Origin: Photobacterium sp. DA100
GTDB lineage: Bacteria > Pseudomonadota > Gammaproteobacteria > Enterobacterales > Vibrionaceae
NCBI RefSeq assembly: GCF_029223585.1
Contig: NZ_CP119423.1
Location: 2,170,001 to 2,234,000 of the forward strand
DNA: 64,000 bases
Reading direction: 5' to 3'
Made by a program: the position numbers and the translations under genes. Shown here one piece after another: positions 26,721-36,085 of the stretch (position 1 is its first letter; each line of letters starts with the position of its first letter). The notes beneath the pieces were generated by a model. The model saw nothing but the letters and a program-made list of their open reading frames with translations. It had not been told where the DNA came from and did not search any database.

Positions 26721-29087
26721 TTATGATTGCTTACCCAGATGCAACCAAGTCTCGACCACGGTATCCGGATTCAGTGACACCGAATCGATCCCCTGCTCCA
26801 TGAGCCATTGGGCTAAGTCATCATGATCGGATGGCCCCTGGCCGCAGATCCCTACGTATTTTCCGGCGTTATTCGCAGCTTTAATCGCCATGGCCAACAT
26901 GGCCTTGACCGCAGCGTTACGCTCGTCAAACATGTGGGCAATTTCACCGGAGTCCCTGTCCAACCCCAGCGTCAGCTGAGTCATGTCGTTAGAGCCGATA
27001 GAGAAGCCGTCAAAGTACTTGAGGAAATCATCAGCCAGAATCGCGTTGGAAGGCAGCTCGCACATCATGATCACTTTCAGGCCATTCTCGCCGCGACGAA
27101 GGTCGAACTTCGCCAGCAAATCAATCACAGAAGCCGCTTCGCTTACCGTACGGACGAACGGGATCATAATTTCGACATTCTTCAGCCCCATGGTTTCACG
27201 AACGCGTTTGATTGCCTCGCATTCAAGAGCAAAACAATCTTGGAACTGCTCGGAAACATAACGTGAGGCTCCGCGGAAACCGATCATCGGGTTTTCTTCT
27301 GTCGGTTCGAAATTCACACCGCCAACTAAATTGCGGTATTCGTTCGACTTAAAGTCTGACATGCGCACAATAACGCGTTTTGGCCAGAATGCCGCAGCAA
27401 GCGTTGAAATCCCTTCTGTTAGCTTCTGGATGTAGAACTCAACCGGATCAGGATAACCGATGATGCGCTGATCAATCTCAGCTTTCAGCTCTTCGGATTG
27501 CTGGTCGTAATTAAGCAAAGCTTTCGGGTGGATACCGATCATCTTGTTGATGATAAACTCCAGCCTTGCCAAACCTACACCTTCGTTCGGAATACAGGCA
27601 AAGTCGAACGCCCTATCAGGGTTACCGACATTCATCATTACTTTAAGCGGCAACTCAGGAAGATCATCGACAGCAGAGCGGCGTACTTCAAAGTCCAGCT
27701 CTCCCTCGTAGATGTAGCCCGTCTCCCCTTGAGCACAAGATACGGTGACGCGCTGACCGGTTCGCAACAACTCCGTCGCATTGCCACAGCCGACTACCGC
27801 CGGAATGCCAAGCTCGCGGGCAATAATGGCTGCGTGGCAAGTACGGCCACCACGATTGGTCACAATCGCCGCCGCTTTTTTCATTACCGGCTCCCAGTCA
27901 GGGTCAGTCATATCTGCCACCAGCACATCACCGGCTTGGACCTGATCCATCTGAGACAAATCGGAGACGACACGCACCTCGCCGCTACCAATACGTTGGC
28001 CAATCGCTCGCCCTTCAGTCAGGGCATGACCTGTCCCATTGAGGTGGAAGCGCTCCATGACATTGGCATCATCGCGCGAGCGCACGGTTTCGGGACGGGC
28101 CTGGACAATCAGTAGTTCCCCTGTGATCCCGTCTTTGGCCCACTCGATATCCATTGGTCGCCCATAGTGCTGTTCGATGATCAGCGCTTGCTTGGCCAAT
28201 GATTCAATTTCTTGGTCAGTTAAGGAGAACTGGTTTTGCTCTTGTTGGGTGGTATCGAGAATCTCAACCTGCTTACCCAGTGAAGTATCCTCGGTATAGA
28301 CCATCTTTAGCAGTTTAGAGCCGATAGTTCGACGAACAACGGCAGGGTTACCCGCCTGCAGGGTTGGTTTATGAACGTAGAATTCATCAGGGTTGACGGC
28401 CCCCTGTACGACCATCTCTCCAAGGCCCCAGGATGAAGTGATGAATACCACTTGGTCAAAACCTGACTCGGTATCCAAAGTAAACATGACACCTGAAGAG
28501 GCTTTGTCTGAGCGCACCATACGCTGGATACCCGCAGATAGCGCAACACCTTTGTGGTCAAACCCTTGGTGGACACGGTATGAGATTGCACGGTCATTGA
28601 ACAGCGATGCAAAAACGTGTTTGACCGCTTCGATTACCGCATCGATCCCACGGACATTGAGGAAGGTTTCTTGTTGGCCTGCAAAGGAGGCATCAGGTAG
28701 GTCTTCTGCTGTTGCTGACGAGCGGACAGCCACAGAAAGCATCTCGTCACCTTGGGCAAGCTCATGGTAGCTCTCGCGAATATCCTGCTCGAGATCCAGC
28801 GGAAGCGGTGCCTCTAGAACCCAATTACGGATAGTCTCGCCAGCTTGCTGCAAGGCATTTACATCTTCAACATCCAGCTCGTCAAGCAGCTGATAGATCC
28901 GCTCATTGAGCGAATTGGCTTCCAGGAACTGATTAAAGGCATAAGAGGTGGTGGCATAGCCATTGGGAACTTTCACTCCCGCATTCGCCAAATTCGCCAC
29001 CATCTCGCCAAGAGATGCATTCTTACCACCGACCTTATCAACATCGTTCATTGACAAAGCATCGTACCAGACAACATTCTGTTGCAC
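26721..29087 (-). CDS. ppsA: phosphoenolpyruvate synthase
   Basis: 788 residues from GTG 29087, chosen because AAGGAG stands seven bases before it and [20 protein letters not shown] aligns with known starts; the frame runs 24 codons further. Converts pyruvate and ATP to phosphoenolpyruvate, AMP and phosphate, the entry to gluconeogenesis. Order: N-terminal ATP-grasp domain, swivelling domain with the phosphorylated His in [15 protein letters not shown], and the PEP-binding barrel with [20 protein letters not shown] and GICGQGPSD. The regulator gene ppsR diverges from it. A PurR/LacI-type palindrome lies 49 bases upstream. Confidence 0.96.
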   Translation of the reverse strand: MQQNVVWYDALSMNDVDKVGGKNASLGEMVANLANAGVKVPNGYATTSYAFNQFLEANSLNERIYQLLDELDVEDVNALQQAGETIRNWVLEAPLPLDLEQDIRESYHELAQGDEMLSVAVRSSATAEDLPDASFAGQQETFLNVRGIDAVIEAVKHVFASLFNDRAISYRVHQGFDHKGVALSAGIQRMVRSDKASSGVMFTLDTESGFDQVVFITSSWGLGEMVVQGAVNPDEFYVHKPTLQAGNPAVVRRTIGSKLLKMVYTEDTSLGKQVEILDTTQQEQNQFSLTDQEIESLAKQALIIEQHYGRPMDIEWAKDGITGELLIVQARPETVRSRDDANVMERFHLNGTGHALTEGRAIGQRIGSGEVRVVSDLSQMDQVQAGDVLVADMTDPDWEPVMKKAAAIVTNRGGRTCHAAIIARELGIPAVVGCGNATELLRTGQRVTVSCAQGETGYIYEGELDFEVRRSAVDDLPELPLKVMMNVGNPDRAFDFACIPNEGVGLARLEFIINKMIGIHPKALLNYDQQSEELKAEIDQRIIGYPDPVEFYIQKLTEGISTLAAAFWPKRVIVRMSDFKSNEYRNLVGGVNFEPTEENPMIGFRGASRYVSEQFQDCFALECEAIKRVRETMGLKNVEIMIPFVRTVSEAASVIDLLAKFDLRRGENGLKVIMMCELPSNAILADDFLKYFDGFSIGSNDMTQLTLGLDRDSGEIAHMFDERNAAVKAMLAMAIKAANNAGKYVGICGQGPSDHDDLAQWLMEQGIDSVSLNPDTVVETWLHLGKQS

Positions 29088-29135
29088 GGCAATTCTCCTT
29101 ATTGGATTCAACAGTTTAAAGCAGGCAACCCATAA

Positions 29136-29147
29136 GTAAACGTTTGC
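29136..29147. promoter_or_regulatory. candidate LacI/PurR-type operator before ppsA
   Basis: GTAAACGTTTGC differs by one base from the PurR core GCAAACGTTTGC. It lies 49 bases upstream of the ppsA start. Cra usually controls ppsA in enterics, but this lacks the TGAA half-site of Cra. Confidence 0.35.
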
Positions 29148-29829
29148 CTTTCGCTGCAAAAAAAAGCAAAAAATGTCAATTTTCAGAGCAAAAAGTCAAT
29201 CATCTCTCCTTAAGCGCACTTCATCATCGAAGCACAGTTACCCTGTAAGGTATTGTTATAAATTTAATTGCTAAAATTCTGTCAAATCTTTTCCATTTTC
29301 AATCACTTGAAAACGTATATCTATATGCGATACAGCTGGATATACACACATACATAGACATTTTCATATACATTCCTGTACATCCTAGCGGCCTTGCTAT
29401 GCCTTAGTAGCACCGAAATGTCTGTATTCAGTTTTCCATCTCTCATCAAAATTATCTAGCAAGTTATCAAAAAAATTTGAAGCGCATCAGGTTTTTGATC
29501 TGGCTCAACTTTGGTAGGGGATCGCAGCACTACCGCACAACAATAGTATTTATTCTTTATTATCATTAACTTAATTTTGAACTTTTTGACAAAGCCACTG
29601 TAAAACTGACGACATCGTACCTCATAGCAGATTAAACAAATATTGAGCAACCTAGCCAAAGAACGCATTCTCGGCCAAAGATGTAAAATCCTCTAAAAGA
29701 CGGTGTAAAAAAAACAAAGCCAGGGTTGCACAAAAGTGTGATGCAAAATCTGGAAACTTGCCTTTCAGGTGATTATATTGGGTGCAGCCATGCTTCTGGC
29801 TAAAAATAATTTCAAGGATTAAAATTTTT
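29148..29829. other. divergent ppsA-ppsR intergenic region
   Basis: Roughly 680 bases without a supportable gene. Two minus-strand open frames (29456-29668 and 29652-30002) lack ribosome sites and family features, and one runs into ppsR. Low GC and long A/T runs suggest promoters for both neighbours; no clear box was placed. Confidence 0.5.
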
Positions 29830-30663
29830 ATGCAATCCAAACCCAATTTTCGTGATGTGTTCTTCGTTTCTGACGGTACCGCCATTACATCTGAAACCCT
29901 AGGCCACGCCGTCCTGGGACAATTTGATATCACGACGCGCCAAACGACCCTTCCCTTTGTTGAAAGCATTGAACGTGCCAATAGTGTGAAGCAACAGATC
30001 AATCAAGCTTACGAGAAAACAGGGACAGAGCCGTTGGTGTTCTATTCCATCGTATTGCCGGAAGTAAAGGCGGTGATCGAGCAAAGTAGCGCCCATTTTT
30101 ACGATGTGCTCAATGCCCTGGTGGCGCCACTGAGTGAAGATCTTCAAATGGCACCGCAACCCCAGCTGCAGCGCTCCCACAGCATTGCCAAGGATGCTGC
30201 TAGCTACCAAGACCGTATTGCGGCCATCGAATACACCCTTGCCCATGACGATGGCGTCTCTCTCAACAACCTTGACCAGGCCGATATTATTTTGCTTGGC
30301 GTCTCTCGCTGCGGCAAAACTCCAACCTGCCTCTATCTTGCAATGCAATTTGGCATTCGGGCGGTCAACTACCCTTTCATTGCCGAGGACATGAGTAAGC
30401 TGCGCCTTCCTAAAGCGATTGAACCCTTCCGTTACAAAACCTATGGACTGACTATCGACACCGAGCGGCTGGTTGAGATCCGCCATGAACGCTATGCCAA
30501 CAGCCATTACGCCAGTGTCGACCAATGTGAGAGCGAACTGGGTAAAGTTGAAGCCATGTTCCGCCGCGAAGCCATTCCTTACCTCAACACCAGTCGCCTA
30601 TCAGTGGAAGAAATAGCCACTCGACTGCTGGATATTAGCGGCTTGAAACGGCGGATGTGCTGA
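29830..30663 (+). CDS. ppsR: phosphoenolpyruvate synthase regulatory protein (bifunctional kinase/pyrophosphorylase)
   Basis: 277 residues from ATG 29830, after AAGGAT; an ATG 48 bases earlier gives an extension without family features. DUF299 family: inactivates PpsA by ADP-dependent phosphorylation of a threonine and reactivates it by phosphate-dependent removal. FFVSDGTAIT opens the protein, and the P-loop-like GVSRCGKTPT lies at 157-166. Divergent pairing with ppsA is the typical gammaproteobacterial arrangement. Confidence 0.95.
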   Translation: MQSKPNFRDVFFVSDGTAITSETLGHAVLGQFDITTRQTTLPFVESIERANSVKQQINQAYEKTGTEPLVFYSIVLPEVKAVIEQSSAHFYDVLNALVAPLSEDLQMAPQPQLQRSHSIAKDAASYQDRIAAIEYTLAHDDGVSLNNLDQADIILLGVSRCGKTPTCLYLAMQFGIRAVNYPFIAEDMSKLRLPKAIEPFRYKTYGLTIDTERLVEIRHERYANSHYASVDQCESELGKVEAMFRREAIPYLNTSRLSVEEIATRLLDISGLKRRMC

Positions 30664-30698
30664 GCCAAAGCACCCCATTGTCTCACAGTCTTTTTATC

Positions 30699-30736
30699 GG
30701 CGAGTATTCTGTTTTTTACTACTCGCCTTCGTTCTT
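30699..30736 (+). terminator. terminator of ppsR
   Basis: GGCGAGTA (30699-30706) pairs with TACTCGCC (30720-30727) around a 13-base T-rich loop; TTCGTTCTT follows. Confidence 0.55.
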
Positions 30737-30907
30737 AAGGATGTTTATCACTATCTCACCGCAAAATCTCAATATTGAGAGCTAAAAATCACCATATATT
30801 CAATCACTTATTAATTTCTTATTTTTCTCCCTATTATTCATCAAAAAATTATCAATTCTTGAAATATGCTTATCCTGAGCTTCAAAAAATAATAACGAGG
30901 TTCCAAG

Positions 30908-31588
30908 ATGATTAGGGTTGCGCTTACAGCATTATCAACATTTTTATTATTTGCTTGCGGTGGTGGTTCATCGAGCGATTCATCCGAACCTACCGGTGTC
31001 ACTATGGATGAGATCAGCGTTAGAACTCTGGGGATAGATCTAGTTAATATATCGGGTATGTCAGCAGATTTTTATGTAAAAGAGTCTAATGGCGCTAGTT
31101 CGTTATTCGATGAAGACAACAAAGTATTTTCAGTAACTAACTTTAGTTCTTATTATCATTCTATTAGCTGGACATCTGCGACACCAATGAAGGTTGATAT
31201 TGGTACGCAAGATACCAACAGCCAGACTGCCCATGCCTTACAAGAAGATATAACAATGAATAATAAGGAAAAATTGTGGGCGATAGCGTGGAGTGATGAA
31301 GGCGCGTTAACATTGTCGACTAATATTCAAAACCCATCTCCGGTCGAGGATAAATATCGGTTGAGAATATTTACAATAGAAGATGTGACAATAACTGTCA
31401 ATTCATCCGCGTTTTCAGTTACTAACCTATCAAAGGGTAATTTCTCCAATCAGATATTACTCGATAACTGTAATAAAGAACTTATTTTAGGCGCTAACCA
31501 AATAAATGTCTGTGATTTGGAAATCGGTAAATCTTATTTATTGATTGTTAATGGGGAAGATGTGCTGTTAGCAGCAGAAGAAAAATAA
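30908..31588 (+). CDS. putative lipoprotein of unknown function
   Basis: 226 residues. The N-terminus is a lipoprotein signal with the cleavage motif LLFACGGGSSSDSS (Cys17 lipidated). The rest is Ser/Thr/Asn-rich and probably beta-structured; two segments share the pattern VFSVTNFS and AFSVTNLS, which hints at an internal repeat. No family was recognised. It is noticeably AT-richer than its neighbours, suggesting a later arrival. GAGG precedes the ATG. It stands alone between ppsR and fruA. Confidence 0.75.
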   Translation: MIRVALTALSTFLLFACGGGSSSDSSEPTGVTMDEISVRTLGIDLVNISGMSADFYVKESNGASSLFDEDNKVFSVTNFSSYYHSISWTSATPMKVDIGTQDTNSQTAHALQEDITMNNKEKLWAIAWSDEGALTLSTNIQNPSPVEDKYRLRIFTIEDVTITVNSSAFSVTNLSKGNFSNQILLDNCNKELILGANQINVCDLEIGKSYLLIVNGEDVLLAAEEK

Positions 31589-31593
31589 AAAAT

Positions 31594-31614
31594 ATAAATT
31601 ATAAATTATAAATT
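31594..31614. repeat. 7-bp tandem repeat, three copies
   Basis: ATAAATT occurs three times in a row just after the lipoprotein stop. A simple slippage repeat; similar ATAAC units follow. Confidence 0.7.
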
Positions 31615-31639
31615 ATAACTATAACTTAGGGTAAATAAT

Positions 31640-31835
31640 AAAATAATAAATAGCGCTTTTATTCATTCGCAGGGAATGTCTACATAATACATACGTCTGT
31701 CGTAACAGAGATAATATAATAACATTCTTTCATGGAAAGATAACTCTGTTAACCTTTTGAGGTTTTGGGGCAAACGCAAACATACCGTAGGCAGCGGTGG
31801 CATAAGCCCCGGCAAATTTGCCGGGGCTTTCTTTA
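31640..31835 (+). ncRNA. candidate structured small RNA
   Basis: No coding frame, but four consecutive hairpins on one strand. AACAGAG (31704-31710) pairs with CTCTGTT (31744-31750) and encloses TCTTTC-ATG-GAAAGA (31726-31740). AACCT-TTTG-AGGTT (31751-31764) follows, then a G-rich single-stranded stretch. The last is the strong terminator hairpin at 31805-31828 with a T-run. It ends 220 bases beyond the lipoprotein stop, too far for an ordinary gene terminator. The 5' end is a guess. It could instead be the 3' untranslated region of the lipoprotein gene. Confidence 0.4.
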
Positions 31836-31836
31836 T
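31805..31836 (+). terminator. strong intrinsic terminator before fruA
   Basis: AGCCCCGGCAAATTTGCCGGGGCT is a self-complementary hairpin (31805-31828; written as two 12-base arms AGCCCCGGCAAA and TTTGCCGGGGCT) followed on the plus strand by TTCTTTATT. On the minus strand it may also end the fru transcript, though without a T-run. Confidence 0.85.
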
Positions 31837-31858
31837 TGGATGAACAAGTGATTAACTG

Positions 31859-33601
31859 TTATTTCGCTTCAGCGACAGCCATCTGCTCCTCATCAGATTT
31901 CTTGAGGAATGCGTAAGTCACACCAGTCACAACCGTACCGGCCGCAATCGCCACAAGGTACATCAGTACAGGGGTAATCGCATTCGGGATAAACAGGACA
32001 AACAAACCACCGTGAGGAGCCATTAGTTTAGCGCCGAACAGCATAGACAGGGCACCTGTTAGCGCACCACCGGCCATACAGCTTGGGATAACTCGCATTG
32101 GGTCGCGCGCTGCAAACGGAATAGCACCTTCTGAGATGAAGCACAAACCTAGTACGAAAGAGGCTTTGCCCGCTTCTGCTTCATTGGCATTGAACTTACG
32201 TTTCGCCAAGAATGTGGCCAAGCCCATACCTAGCGCCGGCACCATACCAGCAGCCATTACAGCAGCCATTGGCGCATAAGTCTGGGACGCAAGCAGGCCT
32301 ACACCGAAGGTGTATGCGGCCTTGTTGACCGGGCCACCCAAATCGAAACACATCATACAGCCGAGGATAATACCCAGTAAGACGGCATTTGCAGATCCCA
32401 TGTTGTTCAGGAAGTCAGTAAGGCTAGTCATTGCCGCTGATACCGGGCCGCCCACCACATAAATCATGATAAGGCCAGTTACCAAACTTGATAGCAAAGG
32501 AATGATCAAGATGGGCTTCAACGCTTCCATAGACTGAGGCAGCTTAACGTGGTCAGCAACAAGCTTGGCACTGTAGCCCGCAAGGAAACCTGCAACGATA
32601 CCACCAAGGAAACCAGCCCCGGTAGAACTTGCCAACATACCACCAATCAAACCCGGAGCCAGGCCCGGACGGTCAGCGATTGAAAATGCAATAAAACCAG
32701 CCAGTACCGGCACCATTAGGGCAAATGCCGAGCCACCACCGATAGTCATCAGTGCCGCGGCCAACGTCCCTTCTTGTTCAAACGCCGTAATACCGAACAC
32801 AAATGACAACGCAATCGAAAGACCACCCGCAACAACCAGTGGCAACATGTGGGATACACCTGTCATCAAGTGCTTATAGGCACCTGTTTTTTCTTGCTTA
32901 GCTTCACCTGTAGCTGCAGAGCCCGCTTGGTGTTGATAAGGGGTTGCCGTGGCAAACGCTTTCTCAAACTCTTGCGTTGTCTTCTTCAGTGCAGCTCCCG
33001 TGCTGGTTTTGTACAGTTTCTTGCCAGCAAAGCGAGAAAGATCCACTTCGATATCCGCAGCAATGATAACCAAGTCAGCGGCAGCAATTTCTTCCGCCGT
33101 TAGCTGGTTCTTCGCTCCCACTGAGCCTCGGGTCTCAACTTTGATCTGATGGCCCTGGCGCTTACCTTCTTCCTCCAAGGCCTCGGCCGCCATGAAGGTG
33201 TGTGCAACACCGGTTGGACATGCCGTAATCGCAACAATTTTCTTGCTGGCAGATTCGCCTGCCGCATCTGCAACGACAGCCGTAACGTCTGTAAGTACCG
33301 TCGCTTGGCTAATTGCTTGAGAAAGAGCGGCTTTCGGATCAGCCAGTACATCTTCAATAGCGATTTGGCATAGCTTCTTACCCTTGAAGCGTGTCGTATC
33401 TACTGCGGTGTTCGCTGCAACAACGATACAGTCAGCCTCATCAATGACACTCTGGCTTAACGCTTTCACCGGTACTACTGATGACTGACACTCAACGGCC
33501 GCCGTCCATTTGAGCTCTGCTGCTGCCTTTTCAATCAAGCCAGCTGCAATAATGCTATTTGCAATACCACTCGGGCATGCTGTTATAACTGCAATTTTCA
33601 T
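31859..33601 (-). CDS. fruA: PTS fructose transporter, EIIBC components
   Basis: 580 residues. Inner-membrane fructose permease that phosphorylates fructose to fructose 1-phosphate during uptake. An EIIB-like duplicate (Cys9 in ITACPSGIANS) is followed by the EIIB domain with phosphocysteine Cys128 in ITACPTGVAHT, then the EIIC membrane domain (about 235-570) with eight or more spans and GFLGGIVAGF. The last of fruB-fruK-fruA; 21 bases separate it from fruK, and GAGGG precedes the ATG. Confidence 0.97.
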   Translation of the reverse strand: MKIAVITACPSGIANSIIAAGLIEKAAAELKWTAAVECQSSVVPVKALSQSVIDEADCIVVAANTAVDTTRFKGKKLCQIAIEDVLADPKAALSQAISQATVLTDVTAVVADAAGESASKKIVAITACPTGVAHTFMAAEALEEEGKRQGHQIKVETRGSVGAKNQLTAEEIAAADLVIIAADIEVDLSRFAGKKLYKTSTGAALKKTTQEFEKAFATATPYQHQAGSAATGEAKQEKTGAYKHLMTGVSHMLPLVVAGGLSIALSFVFGITAFEQEGTLAAALMTIGGGSAFALMVPVLAGFIAFSIADRPGLAPGLIGGMLASSTGAGFLGGIVAGFLAGYSAKLVADHVKLPQSMEALKPILIIPLLSSLVTGLIMIYVVGGPVSAAMTSLTDFLNNMGSANAVLLGIILGCMMCFDLGGPVNKAAYTFGVGLLASQTYAPMAAVMAAGMVPALGMGLATFLAKRKFNANEAEAGKASFVLGLCFISEGAIPFAARDPMRVIPSCMAGGALTGALSMLFGAKLMAPHGGLFVLFIPNAITPVLMYLVAIAAGTVVTGVTYAFLKKSDEEQMAVAEAK

Positions 33602-33622
33602 TTCAACACCCTCTGATCCGAA

Positions 33623-34588
33623 TCAGCTTTTCACGTTATTTACTTGGACATTTTCTTTTACTTTCAGCACCTGGTTGATATCTTCAACGCCTACGCCTAC
33701 CTGGCTGACTGCCAATGCAGACAATGCTGTGGCAAAGCCCAATGTCTCTTCTTTATCCCACTGGTTTAGCTGTCCCCAGCACAAACCAGCAACCAATGTA
33801 TCCCCTGCACCTACGGTGCTTACCACATTCATCTTAGGCGGCTGGGAACGCAGCCAACCTTCGCTGTTGAGCCACATTACGCCTTCGGCTCCCAGCGACA
33901 CCACCACATTGGCGATCCCCTTGGCTGACAGCTGCTCGGCCGTTTCCAACATAGCCTGCTCTGAACCAAGTTCACGGCCCGCCCAATCGGCAAGCTCTTC
34001 ATCGTTGGGTTTAACCAGCCATGGCGATGCCTCCAGGCCAGCCGATAATGCGGCTTTGCTGCTGTCAAAGAACACCTGCTTGCCGTTATCGTGCAGCCAC
34101 TGGATCCAAGCCGCGCATTGCTCTGGTGCAATACCGCGTGGCAGGCTTCCCGCGATGACAAACACGTCATGGCTTTCAGCCAAGTTTTTCAATGTTGTGT
34201 CGAAGGCCTTGAGGTCCTCTTCACCAACCTCTACACCTGGGAAGTTGAAGTCACTGACTCGGCCATTTTGCTCGACCAGCTTAACGTTGATACGGCTGGC
34301 ACCTTTTACCCGTACAAAGGCATCTTTGGCTCCCAACTCGTCAAACAGCTGGCAAAACGGTTCTTGGTTATCGGCACCAAGCAGGCCGGTGACGGTAACA
34401 TCAGCCCCGAGCTCGGCCAGTACCTTGGCCACATTCACCCCTTTACCGGCTGGGTGTAATGACCCGGCATTGACAAGGTTCACCGAGCCAGGACTCAGGG
34501 CATCGAGGCTACCGGTCAGATCCAGCGCCGGATTCAACGTTACCGTGACAACTTTCAGCGCGCGGCTAATCGCTTGAGATTGCGTCAT
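33623..34588 (-). CDS. fruK: 1-phosphofructokinase
   Basis: 321 residues. PfkB-family sugar kinase that turns fructose 1-phosphate into fructose 1,6-bisphosphate. The second family signature with its catalytic Asp appears as TVGAGDTLVAGL; near the start TLNPALDLTGSLDALSPGSVN and HPAGKGVNVAKVLA are typical of FruK. Begins two bases after the fruB stop, with GAGGG inside the end of fruB. Confidence 0.97.
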   Translation of the reverse strand: MTQSQAISRALKVVTVTLNPALDLTGSLDALSPGSVNLVNAGSLHPAGKGVNVAKVLAELGADVTVTGLLGADNQEPFCQLFDELGAKDAFVRVKGASRINVKLVEQNGRVSDFNFPGVEVGEEDLKAFDTTLKNLAESHDVFVIAGSLPRGIAPEQCAAWIQWLHDNGKQVFFDSSKAALSAGLEASPWLVKPNDEELADWAGRELGSEQAMLETAEQLSAKGIANVVVSLGAEGVMWLNSEGWLRSQPPKMNVVSTVGAGDTLVAGLCWGQLNQWDKEETLGFATALSALAVSQVGVGVEDINQVLKVKENVQVNNVKS

Positions 34589-34590
34589 GA

Positions 34591-35709
34591 CTATTTACCC
34601 TCGCCCAGGCCATCGGCAATAGCTTGTCCGATGGCAACCAGTGCCGCATCCGCGTCGTCGCCCTGGGCAGTAAACTGCAGCTCATGGCCTTGCTTCACAC
34701 CCAAGGCAATCACTTTCATCAGGCTCTTGGCATTCACGGCTTTGCCTTCTCCGTTCAGGTTGGCCACCAGAATGTTGCTGCTGAATTTCTTGGCAACACT
34801 AACCAGCATGGCACCCGGACGGGCATGCAAACCATGCGGGTTGCGAATTTTGAAGACTTCGGTGTTACCTTCCAGCGCTTCCTCTGTTAGCAAAGTCACT
34901 ACCTGATCAGCCGCTGCGTTGAACAGCTTGCCTACTTGGTTCTTGAAAAGTAGCTGTGCCAAGTAGTTCATGTTATTGACATGGGCACCATTACACGCGG
35001 CGACGAACAAAAGACCTTTTACTGGAGTGCCTGCTTCTTCAAAAGATTCCGCTGGTGTAACAAATGACAAAGCCGTACGGCTCACGCCTTTATTACTTTT
35101 TGCCAACCATAGCCCTTGCCCTAGATGGGTCGCGCCCGAGGCAATCGCATCAGCCACCGTGTCGTTGCTTGCTGATTGGTGATTTTTCACCAAGCCAGCA
35201 GCTACCGCAGTCAATTGGACAAGGTCTGTGGCAGGAAAAGCAAGCTGTACATAACTTTCATCAAAGTCGGCTTCTAACTGCGCTTCTCCGTTTAAAATAG
35301 CGATCAGCCCCTCTGCACTGTCACTCGTCTTAAGCTTCTCCTCGACGCCATCGGCAGACAGCACTTTTGTCAGTTGCTTAAGGATACCCAGGTGCTCATC
35401 TGACTTCGCAGCAATACCAATCGCAAGGTAAACAGTTTTGCCATCGCCCCAGTTAACCCCCTGTGGGAAGTGATGAACCCGCACACCAGTCTCTTTCACC
35501 AAGTCCCGGGTGTCCGTGGTACCGTGTGGGATGGCTATACCATTACCGAGGAATGTTGAGTTTTGAGCCTCTCGGTCCAGCATGCCGTTAACATAGCCGG
35601 TTTCAACCAGACCTTGTTGTTCCAGACCAGCCGCAATTGCCTTGATTGCTTCTTGCTTATCCGTTGCTGATTGTTTGAGCTGAATATCTTTTGTTGAGAG
35701 TGACAGCAT
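34591..35709 (-). CDS. fruB: PTS fructose-specific EIIA-HPr fusion (FPr)
   Basis: 372 residues. N-terminal EIIA domain with phosphorylated His62 in GIAIPHGT, a linker domain of unclear role (about 160-280), and a C-terminal HPr domain with His295 in NPHGLHARPG. It takes phosphate from Enzyme I and hands it to FruA. First gene of the operon; its upstream region contains three Cra-type operators. Confidence 0.96.
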   Translation of the reverse strand: MLSLSTKDIQLKQSATDKQEAIKAIAAGLEQQGLVETGYVNGMLDREAQNSTFLGNGIAIPHGTTDTRDLVKETGVRVHHFPQGVNWGDGKTVYLAIGIAAKSDEHLGILKQLTKVLSADGVEEKLKTSDSAEGLIAILNGEAQLEADFDESYVQLAFPATDLVQLTAVAAGLVKNHQSASNDTVADAIASGATHLGQGLWLAKSNKGVSRTALSFVTPAESFEEAGTPVKGLLFVAACNGAHVNNMNYLAQLLFKNQVGKLFNAAADQVVTLLTEEALEGNTEVFKIRNPHGLHARPGAMLVSVAKKFSSNILVANLNGEGKAVNAKSLMKVIALGVKQGHELQFTAQGDDADAALVAIGQAIADGLGEGK

Positions 35710-35799
35710 GTGTTTACTCCAGTTTCGTTAAACCTGGTGAAGGCCGTTGACCTTCTCTCCCCGTCTACACAAATATAAACCTGAATGACCAAGAGCCGA

Positions 35800-35813
35800 C
35801 TGAATCGATTCAG
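35800..35813. promoter_or_regulatory. Cra (FruR) operator 1
   Basis: CTGAATCGATTCAG is a perfect palindrome matching the Cra consensus TGAATC-GATTCA. It is nearest to fruB (91 bases upstream) and probably represses it until fructose 1-phosphate accumulates. Confidence 0.85.
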
Positions 35814-35865
35814 CATTTGGTCAAAAATTAAATTTCAGCACAATCTAGTTCAAAATTATATCGCT

Positions 35866-35881
35866 GCTGAAACCATTCAGC
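35866..35881. promoter_or_regulatory. Cra (FruR) operator 2
   Basis: GCTGAAACCATTCAGC, an asymmetric Cra site with GCTGAAAC and ATTCAGC halves. It forms a perfect inverted pair with operator 3, six bases away. Confidence 0.8.
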
Positions 35882-35887
35882 TGACAT

Positions 35888-35903
35888 GCTGAATGGTTTC
35901 AGC
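35888..35903. promoter_or_regulatory. Cra (FruR) operator 3
   Basis: GCTGAATGGTTTCAGC is the exact reverse complement of operator 2. The centres lie 22 bases apart, two helical turns, so two dimers could bind on one DNA face. Confidence 0.8.
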
Positions 35904-36085
35904 TAATATTGCAAACATGCCGGGGAGATCGTGCTTGAATTTTTGATCCGCCGCACAAAACACCACTGGTGTACCCAAGCTATTTGGGTATACCGACTTA
36001 GTATTCAGCGTATCAGCCTCTTTCTGTTCCGAATGCGAAGCAGTAGAATGGAAGGTGCCTGCCAACAGAAAATACAAGAAGCAGA

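Noticed and set aside
29456..30002. Two minus-strand frames between ppsA and ppsR
   Set aside because: They overlap each other and the ppsR start, with no ribosome site or recognisable product.
30134..30394. Additional frames inside ppsR and fru genes
   Set aside because: Codon patterns and conservation support only the annotated strand and frame.
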